From positions 310,001 to 374,000 of the forward strand of contig NZ_GL878511.1 in NCBI RefSeq assembly GCF_000194945.1: a stretch of 64,000 nt of DNA, given 5' to 3'. The DNA is from Streptococcus sanguinis SK1 = NCTC 7863 (GTDB lineage: Bacteria > Bacillota > Bacilli > Lactobacillales > Streptococcaceae). The notes beneath the pieces are model-generated. The model was not told where the DNA came from. It made no database searches and worked only from the letters and a program-made list of their open reading frames with translations. Both the position numbers and the translations under genes were made by a program. Below are positions 8,096 through 18,411 of the stretch, one piece after another. Within the stretch, counting starts at the first letter, position 1, and every line of letters starts with the position of its first letter.

Positions 8096-8566
8096 CTAAT
8101 ACCTCGGATAAGGATAAAAATCCGTCTCAATCAACTCAGCTCTGCCATTTTCAAAAGCCTCTGCATTCCAAGCCATCTCAAACTCTGCTGCCTCTGGATC
8201 TGCTAAAAAGTCCATGAGTGCATCGAGACCAGACTCAGCCGTTTGGGTTAGGAAATCCACGAAATAAGCTAGAAACTCCCGTGACAGGCCCTTCTTAGGC
8301 TCATAGGGCAGGGCAGCCAGATAGTCCTCGGCCTCAAAACGAGACTTGGCCGGATTGTAGAAAAGCACGGCTTCCTCAAAGTAAATATCCTCAGCCGAAG
8401 CATTGCCCTCAGCATCAACCGTCTCAATCCCGCCTGAATTTTGCACCTCAAGGAGAAAGGCTACTTCCACCGCGTGATTCTTCTTGTCCCAGTTTATCTC
8501 ATAGTCAAAAGGAAAGCTCTTCCCCATTTCCTCGTCCAATATCTCCAAAAAACCGTACTTAGCCAT
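8096..8566 (-). CDS. DUF3013 family protein
   Basis: A 156-residue acidic cytosolic protein with no signal or membrane segment, starting MAKYGFLEILDEEMGKSF. This pattern, with DYEINWDKKNHAVEV, is the DUF3013 family of streptococci and lactococci; function unknown. First gene of the unit running to rsmE and divergent from rarA. The following NUDIX gene starts 9 nt after its stop. Its conserved position beside prmA/rsmE in streptococci is consistent with a translation-related job, but that is only guilt by association. Confidence 0.88.
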   Translation of the reverse strand: MAKYGFLEILDEEMGKSFPFDYEINWDKKNHAVEVAFLLEVQNSGGIETVDAEGNASAEDIYFEEAVLFYNPAKSRFEAEDYLAALPYEPKKGLSREFLAYFVDFLTQTAESGLDALMDFLADPEAAEFEMAWNAEAFENGRAELIETDFYPYPRY

Positions 8567-8594
8567 GATTTCCTCTTTTCATTGTGATAAAATA

Positions 8595-8613
8595 TTACTA
8601 TCTACAATAGTAA
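8595..8613. promoter_or_regulatory. 7-bp palindrome in the DUF3013/rarA divergent region
   Basis: TTACTAT-CTACA-ATAGTAA is a perfect inverted repeat between two divergent start codons, where it could serve as an operator for either gene. No regulator was matched to it. Confidence 0.35.
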
Positions 8614-8653
8614 CACAAAAAGCCAAGAAAAACACTTGCAGAAAGGAAATCTT

Positions 8654-9922
8654 ATGCCAGAAAACCTAGCCCTGCGCATGCGGCCTACTGACATTGATCA
8701 GATCATCGGCCAGCAGCATCTGGTCGGACCTGGAAAAATCATCCGTCGCATGGTTGAAGCTAACCGCCTGTCCTCGATGATCCTCTACGGACCACCCGGC
8801 ATCGGCAAGACCTCTATCGCCTCGGCTATTGCCGGCACAACCAAATTCGCCTTTCGGACCTTTAACGCCACCGTAGATAGTAAGAAGCGCCTGCAGGAAA
8901 TCGCCGAGGAAGCTAAATTTTCCGGCGGACTGGTGCTCCTACTTGACGAGATTCACCGTTTGGACAAGACCAAGCAAGACTTTCTTCTACCGCTATTAGA
9001 AAGCGGTCTAGTCATCATGATTGGAGCGACGACAGAAAATCCTTTCTTTTCTGTCACTCCTGCTATCCGAAGTCGGGTTCAGATATTTGAGCTAGAGCCC
9101 CTCAGCAACGACGACATCCGGACAGCCATTCAGCTAGCCTTGAAGGATAAGGAACGAGGATTTGATTTTTCAGTGGAGCTAGACGATGATGCTCTGGATT
9201 TCATCGCCATCTCTACCAACGGAGACCTGCGCTCCGCCTATAACTCGCTGGACCTAGCCGTACTCTCTACCCCAGAAGATGACAAGGACATCCGCCATAT
9301 TACACTTGATGTCATGGAAAACAGCCTGCAAAAGAGCTATATCACCATGGATAAGGACGGGGATGGCCATTACGATGTCCTCTCTGCCCTACAGAAGTCT
9401 ATCCGTGGCTCCGATGTCAATGCCAGTCTCCACTACGCAGCACGCCTCATTGAGGCAGGAGACCTGCCTAGCCTAGCTCGACGTTTGACCGTTATCGCTT
9501 ACGAAGATATTGGCTTGGCAAATCCAGACGCTCAAGTTCATACCGTTACAGCTCTGGAGGCAGCTCAGCGGATTGGCTTTCCTGAAGCCCGTATCCTTAT
9601 TGCCAATATTGTTATTGACCTTGCACTTTCGCCCAAGTCCAACTCAGCCTATCTAGCCATGGACAAGGCCTTGGCTGACCTAAGAAAGAATGGAAACCTC
9701 CCCATTCCCCGCCACTTACGAGACGGCCACTATGCCGGCAGCAAGGAATTGGGTAATGCTCAGGACTATCTCTACCCTCACTCCTATCCTGGCAATTGGG
9801 TCAAGCAGGACTATCTGCCTGACAAGATTAAAGATGCCAATTATTTCATCCCTAACGAGAATGGCAAATACGAGCGAGCCCTTGGGATGACTAAGGATAA
9901 GATTGATGACTTAAAAAAATGA
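8654..9922 (+). CDS. rarA: Replication-associated recombination protein A (RarA/MgsA)
   Basis: A 422-residue AAA+ ATPase acting at stalled replication forks. The start is taken at ATG 8654 ([11 protein letters not shown]), 7 nt after AGAAAGGA, rather than the upstream in-frame ATG. Visible motifs: Walker A GPPGIGKT (about residues 47-54), Walker [11 protein letters not shown], sensor 1 [11 protein letters not shown], and the C-terminal tetramerisation region with YEDIGLANP and [14 protein letters not shown]. Length matches the family. Divergent from DUF3013; followed by 6S RNA. Confidence 0.95.
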   Translation: MPENLALRMRPTDIDQIIGQQHLVGPGKIIRRMVEANRLSSMILYGPPGIGKTSIASAIAGTTKFAFRTFNATVDSKKRLQEIAEEAKFSGGLVLLLDEIHRLDKTKQDFLLPLLESGLVIMIGATTENPFFSVTPAIRSRVQIFELEPLSNDDIRTAIQLALKDKERGFDFSVELDDDALDFIAISTNGDLRSAYNSLDLAVLSTPEDDKDIRHITLDVMENSLQKSYITMDKDGDGHYDVLSALQKSIRGSDVNASLHYAARLIEAGDLPSLARRLTVIAYEDIGLANPDAQVHTVTALEAAQRIGFPEARILIANIVIDLALSPKSNSAYLAMDKALADLRKNGNLPIPRHLRDGHYAGSKELGNAQDYLYPHSYPGNWVKQDYLPDKIKDANYFIPNENGKYERALGMTKDKIDDLKK

Positions 9923-9954
9923 TGACATCGTTTGCAAAAAATCACATTTTTCTC

Positions 9955-9985
9955 TTGAATTTTTCAAAAATTATGGTATTATAAT
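9955..9985 (+). promoter_or_regulatory. Promoter of 6S RNA
   Basis: TATAAT (9980-9985) lies just ahead of the 6S RNA 5' end. TTGAAT (9955-9960) is a possible -35 at long (19-bp) spacing, or 16 bp to the alternative TATTAT at 9977-9982. Confidence 0.55.
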
Positions 9986-9990
9986 TATAG

Positions 9991-10182
9991 AAACGCTGTG
10001 GTGTACGACTTCACACTTAAGTGTTGACCGACTATTTTTTGTATTATTAGGGAAACAAAAGACTTCTAACAGCATGCAAGCCGTGTCACGCGGAAGCAGC
10101 TTCAGTTAGAGCGAGTTGCCCACCTGCTTAATTGCGCGGGTTCAATACAAATCGTGAAGGTCCGGCACCAATACAGCTTTTT
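9991..10182 (+). ncRNA. ssrS: 6S RNA
   Basis: A transcript of about 190 nt between rarA and tRNA-Lys. The two ends form a long interrupted closing stem: GCTGT with ACAGC, GGTG with CACC, CTTCAC with GTGAAG, and TTGTATT with AATACAA. This leaves an open central region and an inner hairpin (CTAAC/GTTAG with GCCGTG..CACGCGG), the architecture of 6S RNA, which binds sigma-A RNA polymerase. The 3' arm runs into TTTTT (10178-10182). I recognise it by shape and genomic position, not by an alignment; coordinates are good to about 5 nt. Confidence 0.82.
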
Positions 10183-10187
10183 CTATT

Positions 10188-10260
10188 GCCTCCTTAGCTC
10201 AGCTGGCAGAGCAGCGGACTCTTAATCCGTGGGTCGCAGGTTCGATCCCTGCAGGGGGCA
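10188..10260 (+). tRNA. tRNA-Lys (anticodon CTT)
   Basis: A full cloverleaf. Acceptor stem GCCTCCT pairs with AGGGGGC, with discriminator A; D arm is AGCTCAGCTGGCAGAGCA; anticodon stem is GCGGA/TCCGT with loop CTCTTAA (anticodon 10221-10223); T arm is GCAGGTTCGATCCCTGC. CCA is not encoded. It lies 6 nt after 6S RNA, so the two may be read from one transcript. Confidence 0.97.
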
Positions 10261-10273
10261 TCTAAACAACAGC

Positions 10274-10301
10274 AAAAAAGCCTTGAAATCAAGGCTTTTT
10301 T
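10274..10301 (+). terminator. Terminator after tRNA-Lys
   Basis: GCCTTGA / TCAAGGC flanked by A6 and T7 forms a strong intrinsic terminator 13 nt after the tRNA; it also reads well on the other strand. Confidence 0.88.
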
Positions 10302-10497
10302 TGCTTATTTAATTTCGCTTTTTTCAGCTCAATCATCTCCTTAAATTCAAAGTAGATTTTCCACACGAAAAATCCCCTTCCTTTAGGCACAAGAAAGGAG
10401 GGGGCATTGCATAACAAAAACTACGAGAGAAGACTGAAGTAAAATAAGTTTGACGAAAACTTGACAAAGATGGTTACACACCGAGCATATTCCTAAG

Positions 10498-10645
10498 GAT
10501 GTCTTATAATTTTTTTGGTTTAGGAATTAAGAAAGATTATATATATCAAGTTTTGATGTACCTCACGCTTGCACATCAAAGCGGTCTTCCCCGTAGTTCT
10601 GAGCAACTAATTTGTTCTAGGAAACATCTTAGTTGCTTTTTATTT
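10498..10645 (+). ncRNA. Candidate small RNA with terminator in the gap after tRNA-Lys
   Basis: The 508-nt gap 10302-10809 has no credible ORF. Within it, TTGACA (10461-10466) with CATATT 19 bp later, and a separate TATAAT (10505-10510), could start a plus-strand RNA. It would contain a hairpin (TTTGATGT / ACATCAAA, about 10552-10580) and end at a clear terminator, AGCAACTAA / TTAGTTGCT followed by T5 (10612-10641). No known RNA family was recognised. Start and existence are predictions. Confidence 0.45.
10612..10642 (+). terminator. Intrinsic terminator of the candidate small RNA
   Basis: A 9-bp perfect stem with a loop of about 8-nt (inside an 18-nt apical region) followed by TTTTTATTTT, reading on the plus strand. 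There is no plus-strand gene upstream except tRNA-Lys, which has its own terminator. Confidence 0.7.
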
Positions 10646-10771
10646 TAAAACAACTATATTACGGAACATCACAGTCTTGATTAACAAAAGGATACAAGAT
10701 AGTGACTGATTGTAAAAAACATTCTTATTTCTTCTTTCTAAAAAGCGACCACTGCTAATCCGGGTTTGGAG

Positions 10772-10804
10772 TAAAAAATCTCTGTCCCTCAAAGGAACAG
10801 AGAT
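10772..10804 (-). terminator. Terminator of the surface adhesin gene
   Basis: ATCTCTGT / ACAGAGAT stem with an 11-nt loop; on the reverse strand it is followed by T6, 6 nt after the adhesin stop codon. Confidence 0.85.
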
Positions 10805-10809
10805 GAAAT

Positions 10810-12663
10810 TTATTTCTTCTTAGCACGGAAGACAATGAAGCCTACCAAGCCTACTAGAGCTACTCCAGCAGCAATCATGATCCAGCTAGCATTCTCACCC
10901 GCTTTAGGGAGAACTTTCTTGGTTCCAACATTAGAGGCATTTCCTCCGCCAGTACCATTGTCTGATTCGATGATCACAACAGTGCTTCCTGTAGTGCTGC
11001 TTGAGCTAGAAGTCGTGCTACTGCTACTTGAGCTAGAGCTAGAACTACTACTGCTGCTCTTAGAGCTATTGTCCGAGCTAGGTTTCGGCGGTTGCGGAAC
11101 TCCTGGAACTGGTGTATTGGTAATGTTCATACCATCAACAGTAGCTGTATAACCATAAACACGGTCTTCAGTAACTGAGTAGACAATATCTTTTCCATCT
11201 TCACCAGTCGCTGGCAAGTCAGTGAACTCATACTTCCACTCACCCTTATCATTCGGACCAACTTCTTTATGAGCAACTTCAGTGCCATTTGCATAGAGAC
11301 GAACGGTAATCTTGTCTGGACGTTTGCCATCTTTATCATTGTCATCATTCCAAGTCTTGGTACCTGAAGCGGTAATCAATGCCTTACGGTTGGTAAAGTC
11401 TTTGTAAATAATACCAGAACCATAATTTTTGAGCTGAGCGGCATTAACCTGAATCTCTTCATCTGACAGTTGGTAACCTTCTGGTGCCTTGGTTTCCTTA
11501 ATCAGATAATGCTCCTTAATCAAGTTGCTGAAAGAAGCAATCCCGTTAGCATCACTAGTTGCTTTTTGAACAATTGTCACACCATCTTCATCGTACAATG
11601 TGAATTCAGCACCTGCCAAGGCTTTACCAGCTTCGTCTTTTTTAGTCACCTGCACACCGTAGACATCCCCATGTGCATAGCCGTTTGCACGTTGGTAGCG
11701 GACAGCAACCGAAGATTTTTGCTCTTCAATATTATCTGCTCGCATGATTGCTTCGTTCGGGAAGAGTGTTCCATCAGTCGGAACTGTAGGGAAGTTAACA
11801 CGATAGCGAACATAGAAGCCTTCGTTGGCACCGATATGCCCCATGTTAATGGTAAAGGAACGCTTGTCAGCAGCAAGATTAATCGTATAATTTGCTGTCA
11901 CATCCTCGCGCTGCTGGCTTAGTCGGTAAGAGTTATCAGCCGGGTCAACAACCCATGAGCCTTCAAGAATTTGGAAGCTATTGAGATCAATTTCTCCGGT
12001 ATTAAAGCCCAGAGTATCTGAAATAACAACATTATCCAATTCTTGATTTTGTTGGTTGATATTCAGGCTGTAAGTAATGCTCTTGATATTATCCGCATTA
12101 TTCCAGCCGTATTTTATGAAAGTATAAGGAGTTGCTTGGCCAGGAAGACCTTTGTAGTCAATTTCCCCATATTCAACAATCTTCTTGCCAACGATAAGTT
12201 TCAGAGGAATAGAGCCTTTATCTCTAGCTACTGTATGATCAACGCGAGCTAAAAGATGAACTTTTCCTTCAATATGAGAGCGAGTCAGGACATAGTCTGT
12301 ATAAGTCAGTGTAAGCTGTTTAGAGCTTGCATCAACAACAGCTGTCGCTACGAGATTGCCGTCATCATCTTTGACTTCAAAATCAGCTCCCTCCAAGGCA
12401 AATTCAGCAGGAAGTCCAATGGTCGTAGTATCTCCTGGCTGAACCTTGCCATAATTAAAGGCAAAGTTTGCGTCAATTTGGAATTTTTCCCAAGGGGAGA
12501 GGCCATCAGTCAATTCTTCACCCTTTTGATTGTAAACATTTACTGAGGTGATAACATCGTCTACCGTGTTAGCTCTGGCAGATTGACTGCTAGAAAACAG
12601 GCTAAAGAGGAGCACAAAGGCTACTGAGAAAAAGCGCGCAATAGTATGAGATATTCTTTTCAC
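10810..12663 (-). CDS. Cna/SpaA-type surface adhesin with LPKAG sorting signal
   Basis: A secreted, wall-anchored MSCRAMM-like protein. The start is read as GTG at 12663 (MKRISHTIARFF), 7 nt after GGAGGG; an ATG five codons upstream is less likely. The 617-residue product has a signal peptide ending near ARA, then an N-terminal adhesive region with Ig-like folds similar to collagen/fibrinogen-binding domains (to about residue 330). One SpaA/prealbumin-like domain follows (AEFTLYDEDG .. KETKAPEGYQLS), then one Cna-B domain (KTWNDDNDKDGKRPDKI .. YSVTEDRVYGY), a Pro linker and a long Ser-rich stretch. The C-terminus is LPKAG (about 585-589), a hydrophobic helix and RAKKK. The ligand is unknown; no sortase gene is nearby. 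Confidence 0.88.
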   Translation of the reverse strand: MKRISHTIARFFSVAFVLLFSLFSSSQSARANTVDDVITSVNVYNQKGEELTDGLSPWEKFQIDANFAFNYGKVQPGDTTTIGLPAEFALEGADFEVKDDDGNLVATAVVDASSKQLTLTYTDYVLTRSHIEGKVHLLARVDHTVARDKGSIPLKLIVGKKIVEYGEIDYKGLPGQATPYTFIKYGWNNADNIKSITYSLNINQQNQELDNVVISDTLGFNTGEIDLNSFQILEGSWVVDPADNSYRLSQQREDVTANYTINLAADKRSFTINMGHIGANEGFYVRYRVNFPTVPTDGTLFPNEAIMRADNIEEQKSSVAVRYQRANGYAHGDVYGVQVTKKDEAGKALAGAEFTLYDEDGVTIVQKATSDANGIASFSNLIKEHYLIKETKAPEGYQLSDEEIQVNAAQLKNYGSGIIYKDFTNRKALITASGTKTWNDDNDKDGKRPDKITVRLYANGTEVAHKEVGPNDKGEWKYEFTDLPATGEDGKDIVYSVTEDRVYGYTATVDGMNITNTPVPGVPQPPKPSSDNSSKSSSSSSSSSSSSSSTTSSSSSTTGSTVVIIESDNGTGGGNASNVGTKKVLPKAGENASWIMIAAGVALVGLVGFIVFRAKKK

Positions 12664-12678
12664 AAATAATCCCTCCAT

Positions 12679-12990
12679 TTTTCCTTTTTTCCTTTTTATT
12701 GAACATGTAAAAATATTAAAATTCTTTTACATTTCCAATATACTACATATATTAGACTAGCATACGATTGACTATAAGTCAACTATTTACCTTTACCAGT
12801 TCAGCTTTTGTAGACAATGTGTAAACCAGTTTATTTCTCCAAAAACCTTGTCATATAAGAATTGAAAACCATTTCCTCCGTCATCTCCTTGTATTTTCTT
12901 GAAACAAAAATGTAATATTTTGTCACATAATAAATGAACAAATATGAATTATATGACCATAAATATTCATATATATAAATTTGTTTTTAA
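12679..12990. other. AT-rich non-coding gap between the adhesin gene and groEL
   Basis: Upstream sequence of the adhesin gene. A weak reverse-strand promoter can be read (TTGGAA, 17 bp, TATTTT near 12720-12740). Otherwise no gene or strong structure is visible. Confidence 0.4.
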
Positions 12991-12992
12991 AA

Positions 12993-13016
12993 ACAAGCAT
13001 AATTATTAATGCTTGT
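12993..13016 (-). terminator. Second hairpin downstream of groEL
   Basis: ACAAGCAT / ATGCTTGT, an 8-bp perfect inverted repeat with an 8-nt loop. On the reverse strand it runs into TTTTTAAAA and so could back up the primary groEL terminator. Confidence 0.55.
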
Positions 13017-13034
13017 TACATAACTAGTCACAGT

Positions 13035-13063
13035 AAAAAAACTGAACAAATCTGCTCAGTTTT
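13035..13063 (-). terminator. groESL terminator
   Basis: AAAACTGA / TCAGTTTT stem with a 10-nt loop and a T-run on the reverse strand, about 65 nt after the groEL stop. Confidence 0.75.
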
Positions 13064-13127
13064 CTAATTGATAAATATAAGACAAAGATTATATCTAATT
13101 TATACGAATATATAATCCCGTTATTTT

Positions 13128-15055
<1,928 letters not shown>

Positions 15056-15079
15056 AGTTTTCCTCCAAAGATTGAATTT

Positions 15080-15106
15080 TTAGCACTCTAAACTATCGAG
15101 TGCTAA
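15080..15106 (-). promoter_or_regulatory. CIRCE element (HrcA operator) of groESL
   Basis: TTAGCACTC, nine bases, GAGTGCTAA is an exact match to the CIRCE consensus, located between the promoter and groES. Confidence 0.97.
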
Positions 15107-15118
15107 TCTATAGTTATT

Positions 15119-15146
15119 ATTTTATCACTTGGTCAGAAATAGTCAA
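15119..15146 (-). promoter_or_regulatory. groESL sigma-A promoter
   Basis: On the reverse strand TTGACT (15146-15141) and TAAAAT (15124-15119) are 16 bp apart, directly upstream of CIRCE. Confidence 0.8.
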
Positions 15147-15147
15147 G
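15131..15147 (+). promoter_or_regulatory. CtsR box overlapping the groESL -35
   Basis: GGTCAGA-AAT-AGTCAAG resembles the CtsR direct heptad repeat (RGTCAAA-N3-RGTCAAA) with two mismatches, and overlaps the -35. Dual HrcA/CtsR control of groESL is known in streptococci. Confidence 0.65.
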
Positions 15148-15204
15148 AAAAAAACCGGCTAGATGAAAGAAAAATTTTATTTTTTCTTCGCTTGGTCCTA
15201 AACT

Positions 15205-15246
15205 CAAAAAAACAAGTCCGAGCTAAAATCCTCTCAGACTTGTCTT
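15205..15246 (-). terminator. Terminator of the small membrane protein gene
   Basis: ACAAGTCCGAG pairs with CTCAGACTTGT (one mismatch); the reverse strand then has T7. It ends the unit read from 15549. Confidence 0.75.
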
Positions 15247-15258
15247 TAGGGGGAATGT

Positions 15259-15549
15259 CTATCTTGCAAGTTTTAGTTTTGCTTCAAAATCATCAATCAC
15301 TTTTTGCAGATTTAGGCGCCCTCTATAGATGCCATAGCCAAATACGAGCATGGCTAAGATCCCTAGTAGAGATAAAACGATTCCTGCAATCAGTGCTAGG
15401 AGATTGGTCTCATGAAAGAGATAAATCAGAACAAGACCGATGCTGGCAATGGCAAAGAAGAGACTGAACCAGCGTCCTAGATTTTCAATCATATGCTTCT
15501 GGTAGTGAATTTCTGTTTCATAGCCTTGAATCAATTCTTGTTCTGTCAT
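15259..15549 (-). CDS. Small membrane protein of unknown function, two transmembrane helices
   Basis: The start is taken at MTEQELIQGYE (15549), 6 nt after GGAG. The 96-residue product has a short charged N-terminus, two hydrophobic helices (about residues 28-50 and 54-77: LFFAIASIGLVLIYLF and ALIAGIVLSLLGILAMLVF) and a Lys-rich C-terminal helix. No family was recognised. It sits in the 588-bp interval between groES and EIID, 94 nt after the PTS operon; it has its own terminator and may be expressed as the last gene of the PTS unit. Confidence 0.65.
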   Translation of the reverse strand: MTEQELIQGYETEIHYQKHMIENLGRWFSLFFAIASIGLVLIYLFHETNLLALIAGIVLSLLGILAMLVFGYGIYRGRLNLQKVIDDFEAKLKLAR

Positions 15550-15643
15550 GATCTTCTCCGTTCTTTCTTTTACTCTGCTCAAACAAATTTGTATTAGACT
15601 AGCTGCAAATCGGACTTACTGCCAGCCTAAAATTGAGCGAGAA

Positions 15644-16480
15644 TTAGTATTTAAGTTGAGGGTCAAAGATGCCAAGCGCTACACCAATCAAAGCAATGAC
15701 AACCAAGAGGAGCATAACGAGGTTTGGTGATACTTTTTTCTTGGCCATCAGCCACCAACAAAGGGTGATAAAGCCAGCTGTTAAGAGACCTGGATAAACA
15801 CCATCAATCTTTTCTTGCAACTTCAGGAAAGCTTCGCCATCAGCATTTTTCAGCTCTAATGAAGTCGTTACAGATACCCAAGTTGCAGCAACTGCCCCGA
15901 TAACCATACCGCCAATGACACTGATTGCCTTACGAAGCGCCTGTCCTTTAGGTCCTACAAGGAATTCTACCGCCTTGTCCCCTAATTCATAGCCTTTGAA
16001 GTAGGCAAAGCGCATACCGCCATAGATGAGAACATTCCAGACAAGGATGTAGAAGAGAGCGCCGATAGGATTTCCACCTTTAGAGAGTCCAAGGGCAATC
16101 CCCAGCAGAACTGGAATCAAAGTTCCAACAACCAAAGAGTCACCGATACCTGCGATAGGTCCCATGAGACCGGCACGCATACCATTGATAGTTTCGCCGT
16201 CAACAGCGTCACCATTGGCACGCGCTTCTTCCAAACCAGCTGTAATCCCCACTACCAAAGCTCCAAGCTGAGGTTCTGTGTTGAAGAAAGCTGTATAGGT
16301 CTGCATAGCTTCTTTCTGCTCAGCTTTGTCTTTGTAGAGTTCTTCCACGATTGGCAGCATAGAGGTCAAGTAGCCGAAAGTCTGCATGTGCTCTTGAGAG
16401 AAGCAAGTCAAATGACCATAGTACCAATGGTGGAATGATTTCGCTAAAGTCTTTTTAGTTATTTTCTTTCTTTCAGCCAT
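15644..16480 (-). CDS. PTS mannose/fructose/sorbose family transporter subunit IID
   Basis: A membrane subunit of a mannose-class PTS permease. The start is taken at MAERKKITKKTL (16480), with SD GAGGAGGA inside the end of EIIC (stop TAA one base before the ATG). The 278-residue product shows the EIID signatures HWYYGHLTCFSQEHMQTFGY near the N-terminus and GLMGPIAGIGDSLVVGTL (about residues 113-130), and several transmembrane segments at the C-terminal half. It works with EIIC in sugar translocation. Last of the four PTS genes. Confidence 0.93.
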   Translation of the reverse strand: MAERKKITKKTLAKSFHHWYYGHLTCFSQEHMQTFGYLTSMLPIVEELYKDKAEQKEAMQTYTAFFNTEPQLGALVVGITAGLEEARANGDAVDGETINGMRAGLMGPIAGIGDSLVVGTLIPVLLGIALGLSKGGNPIGALFYILVWNVLIYGGMRFAYFKGYELGDKAVEFLVGPKGQALRKAISVIGGMVIGAVAATWVSVTTSLELKNADGEAFLKLQEKIDGVYPGLLTAGFITLCWWLMAKKKVSPNLVMLLLVVIALIGVALGIFDPQLKY

Positions 16481-16481
16481 C

Positions 16482-17327
16482 TTAGATATCCTCCTCATCG
16501 TCATCAAAATCAGCTCCACCAGCCGGCGCGGTTACTCGAGCTGATTTGATTACTTCCAATTCATAGTAAATTACTGCAAAAATCAATGAAACAACTGCAC
16601 TGGCAACCAAATTAAGACCAAGTGACTTAGCCAAGGTGAAGCCCACAAAGAATGGGATAAAGTCAGCAGCCTTGGTAACGATTTGTTTCAAGAGAATGGC
16701 AATACCGACACATGGGAGAAGAGCTCCGACTGTAAAGAGGGATTTCATGATGAAGCCATCCATTGGCAGGTGGGTTTTCATCAGTTCAACCATATTCGGA
16801 CCAAACTTCGTGATGATCATGGTTGGAAGGAAAGAGAAGACAAAGTGGGAAATCCAAGGATAGACCCAGTCAACAGCGTAAAGCTTTTTGAATTCGCCTT
16901 TTTCAACAGCTTTCCAACCAATATGTTGCCAAAGCAAGTTTGTAGTAGCTGTTCCATAGAAGAGAACTGTACCGATAGTACCAACTGCTGCTCCGATTGG
17001 TGCAGCTGCTGCAGCGATAGCAGATTCAGACGTGATTCCTTTAGAGTGAACAAACAAGATTGCGAGAGGAATCCCAATGTAAGAGATCGCCCGCACGTCA
17101 GCGGAAACTGTACCACCTGGTGTTACCAGAGCGATATAGAGGACCTGAAGGGCTACCCCAACCATAATCCCTGTTTTTAAATCTCCAAGAATCAACCCAC
17201 TAATCAAACCTCCGACCAGTGGACGTCCCAGAGTGTAGTTACCAATACTAGAACCACCCATACCAGGCATAGAAGCTAAACTAGCAAAAAGACCCAGTAA
17301 AGCGGCTTGCAGCCAAGAAATTGTCAT
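16482..17327 (-). CDS. PTS mannose/fructose/sorbose family transporter subunit IIC
   Basis: A 281-residue multi-spanning permease subunit. It begins MTISWLQAALLGLFASLASMPG and contains GGLISGLILGDLKTGIMVGVALQVLYIA and the EIIC signature PGGTVSADVRAISYIGIPLAI. The C-terminus ends in a run of acidic residues (DFDDDEEDI). A 1-nt gap to EIID and 27 nt after EIIB place it in one operon. Sugar specificity is not certain from sequence; the neighbouring sensing system suggests fructose, fructan or mannose products. Confidence 0.93.
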   Translation of the reverse strand: MTISWLQAALLGLFASLASMPGMGGSSIGNYTLGRPLVGGLISGLILGDLKTGIMVGVALQVLYIALVTPGGTVSADVRAISYIGIPLAILFVHSKGITSESAIAAAAAPIGAAVGTIGTVLFYGTATTNLLWQHIGWKAVEKGEFKKLYAVDWVYPWISHFVFSFLPTMIITKFGPNMVELMKTHLPMDGFIMKSLFTVGALLPCVGIAILLKQIVTKAADFIPFFVGFTLAKSLGLNLVASAVVSLIFAVIYYELEVIKSARVTAPAGGADFDDDEEDI

Positions 17328-17354
17328 AATAGACTCTCCTTTTCATTATTGTAA

Positions 17355-17849
17355 TTAAAAACCAAATTTAGACTTGAAATCGCTCCAGTAACCGATGGAA
17401 ACATCAGGCAAGAGCTGGAATTTGACTTTGTAGCCTGCTTTTTCGATCGCCTCAATCGCTTCTGCTTCTTCCTGGGTGATGGACTGGTTGTTGCCCAGCT
17501 TAACAGCTCCCGGACGGTCATTAGCAGGACCTACGATGATTTCCTTAACATCCCCAGGTACAAAACCTTGGTCCACTAGGATTTCCTTCATGTCTACAGG
17601 ATTTTTCGTAATGAGGAAATAACGGCTGTCTGACTCTGTGACCTTGCCTGATTTTTCCTTGAAGGCTTCCTTGGTCCAAACAAAAGTCTTCTTGTCAGAA
17701 GCTCCCTTGTAGGCCTGAATCAAAACCTTGTTTCCTGCGGCTGCATTATTAACTGCAATCAAGCCATCACAAGGGTATTCCTTAGCCCAGCGAGTGACTG
17801 TTTGACCGTGGATCATGCGGTCGTCAATCCGTACAAATGATACTGTCAT
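17355..17849 (-). CDS. PTS mannose/fructose/sorbose family subunit IIB
   Basis: A 164-residue cytosolic phosphotransfer domain. FVRIDDRMIHGQTVTRW carries the phosphorylated His (about His14), which accepts phosphate from EIIA and passes it to the incoming sugar. Full length for a free-standing IIB. Lies 42 nt after EIIA in the EIIA-EIIB-EIIC-EIID operon. Its N-terminus is well conserved with the mannose-class IIB family; nothing unusual was seen. Confidence 0.93.
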   Translation of the reverse strand: MTVSFVRIDDRMIHGQTVTRWAKEYPCDGLIAVNNAAAGNKVLIQAYKGASDKKTFVWTKEAFKEKSGKVTESDSRYFLITKNPVDMKEILVDQGFVPGDVKEIIVGPANDRPGAVKLGNNQSITQEEAEAIEAIEKAGYKVKFQLLPDVSIGYWSDFKSKFGF

Positions 17850-17891
17850 CTTTAAAATCTCCTTTTATCTTTTATAATGTATGCGGAAGCA

Positions 17892-18329
17892 CTAAATGTC
17901 GTCTTCATCTTCGTCAGCTGCATCGCTTACGACTTCAAATTCCTGCAAAGCAGCTGTGGCCTCAGAAAGGATAGCCTGAGCCAGCTCTTTTCCATCCAAG
18001 ATGTCTTTCATAACCAAGCCAGTCAGTCCCATGGTCAGGTTCAAACCGCCCAAGATAACTGCTGAGTCGAGCTTGCCCATGTCAGATAAGACGCTAGCTG
18101 CTGTCGTCAGAGGACTTCCTCCTACAATATCAGCCAGAACTAAGACACTGTCATCAGCGCTTAAGCCAGACAAGGCCTGAGTAAAATCAACTGCAAAATC
18201 ATCAACTGACTTGCCTTCCTGAAGACCGACCGCAATCACCTGATCCGTCTTGTCTCCGGCGAACATCTTCAAGGAACTCTGCACGCCTGCAGCCAGTCCC
18301 CCATGGCTGACCAGTACAAGGTATTTCAT
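17892..18329 (-). CDS. PTS mannose-family subunit IIA
   Basis: A 145-residue EIIA with the phospho-acceptor His9 in VLVSHGGLAAGV; the conserved ADIVGGSPLTTAA lies near the middle. The C-terminus is acidic (DAADEDEDDI). A strong SD (AAGGAGG) precedes the ATG. First gene of the PTS operon. Its promoter region holds three copies of a 12-bp operator and a perfect cre, so it is likely activated by the neighbouring response regulator and repressed by CcpA. Confidence 0.93.
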   Translation of the reverse strand: MKYLVLVSHGGLAAGVQSSLKMFAGDKTDQVIAVGLQEGKSVDDFAVDFTQALSGLSADDSVLVLADIVGGSPLTTAASVLSDMGKLDSAVILGGLNLTMGLTGLVMKDILDGKELAQAILSEATAALQEFEVVSDAADEDEDDI

Positions 18330-18411
18330 CTTTCCTGCCTCCTTTATCCTTCGATTTCTTAGCCAAGTCAGGCTTTAGATGACGAAGGATTTATTGATGA
18401 TTTTATTGTAC

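Noticed and set aside
10188-10260. tRNA-Lys as an occupied integration site for an ICE
   Set aside because: This tRNA is a known attachment site in streptococci, but no integrase, relaxase or repeated 3' end was found in the window.
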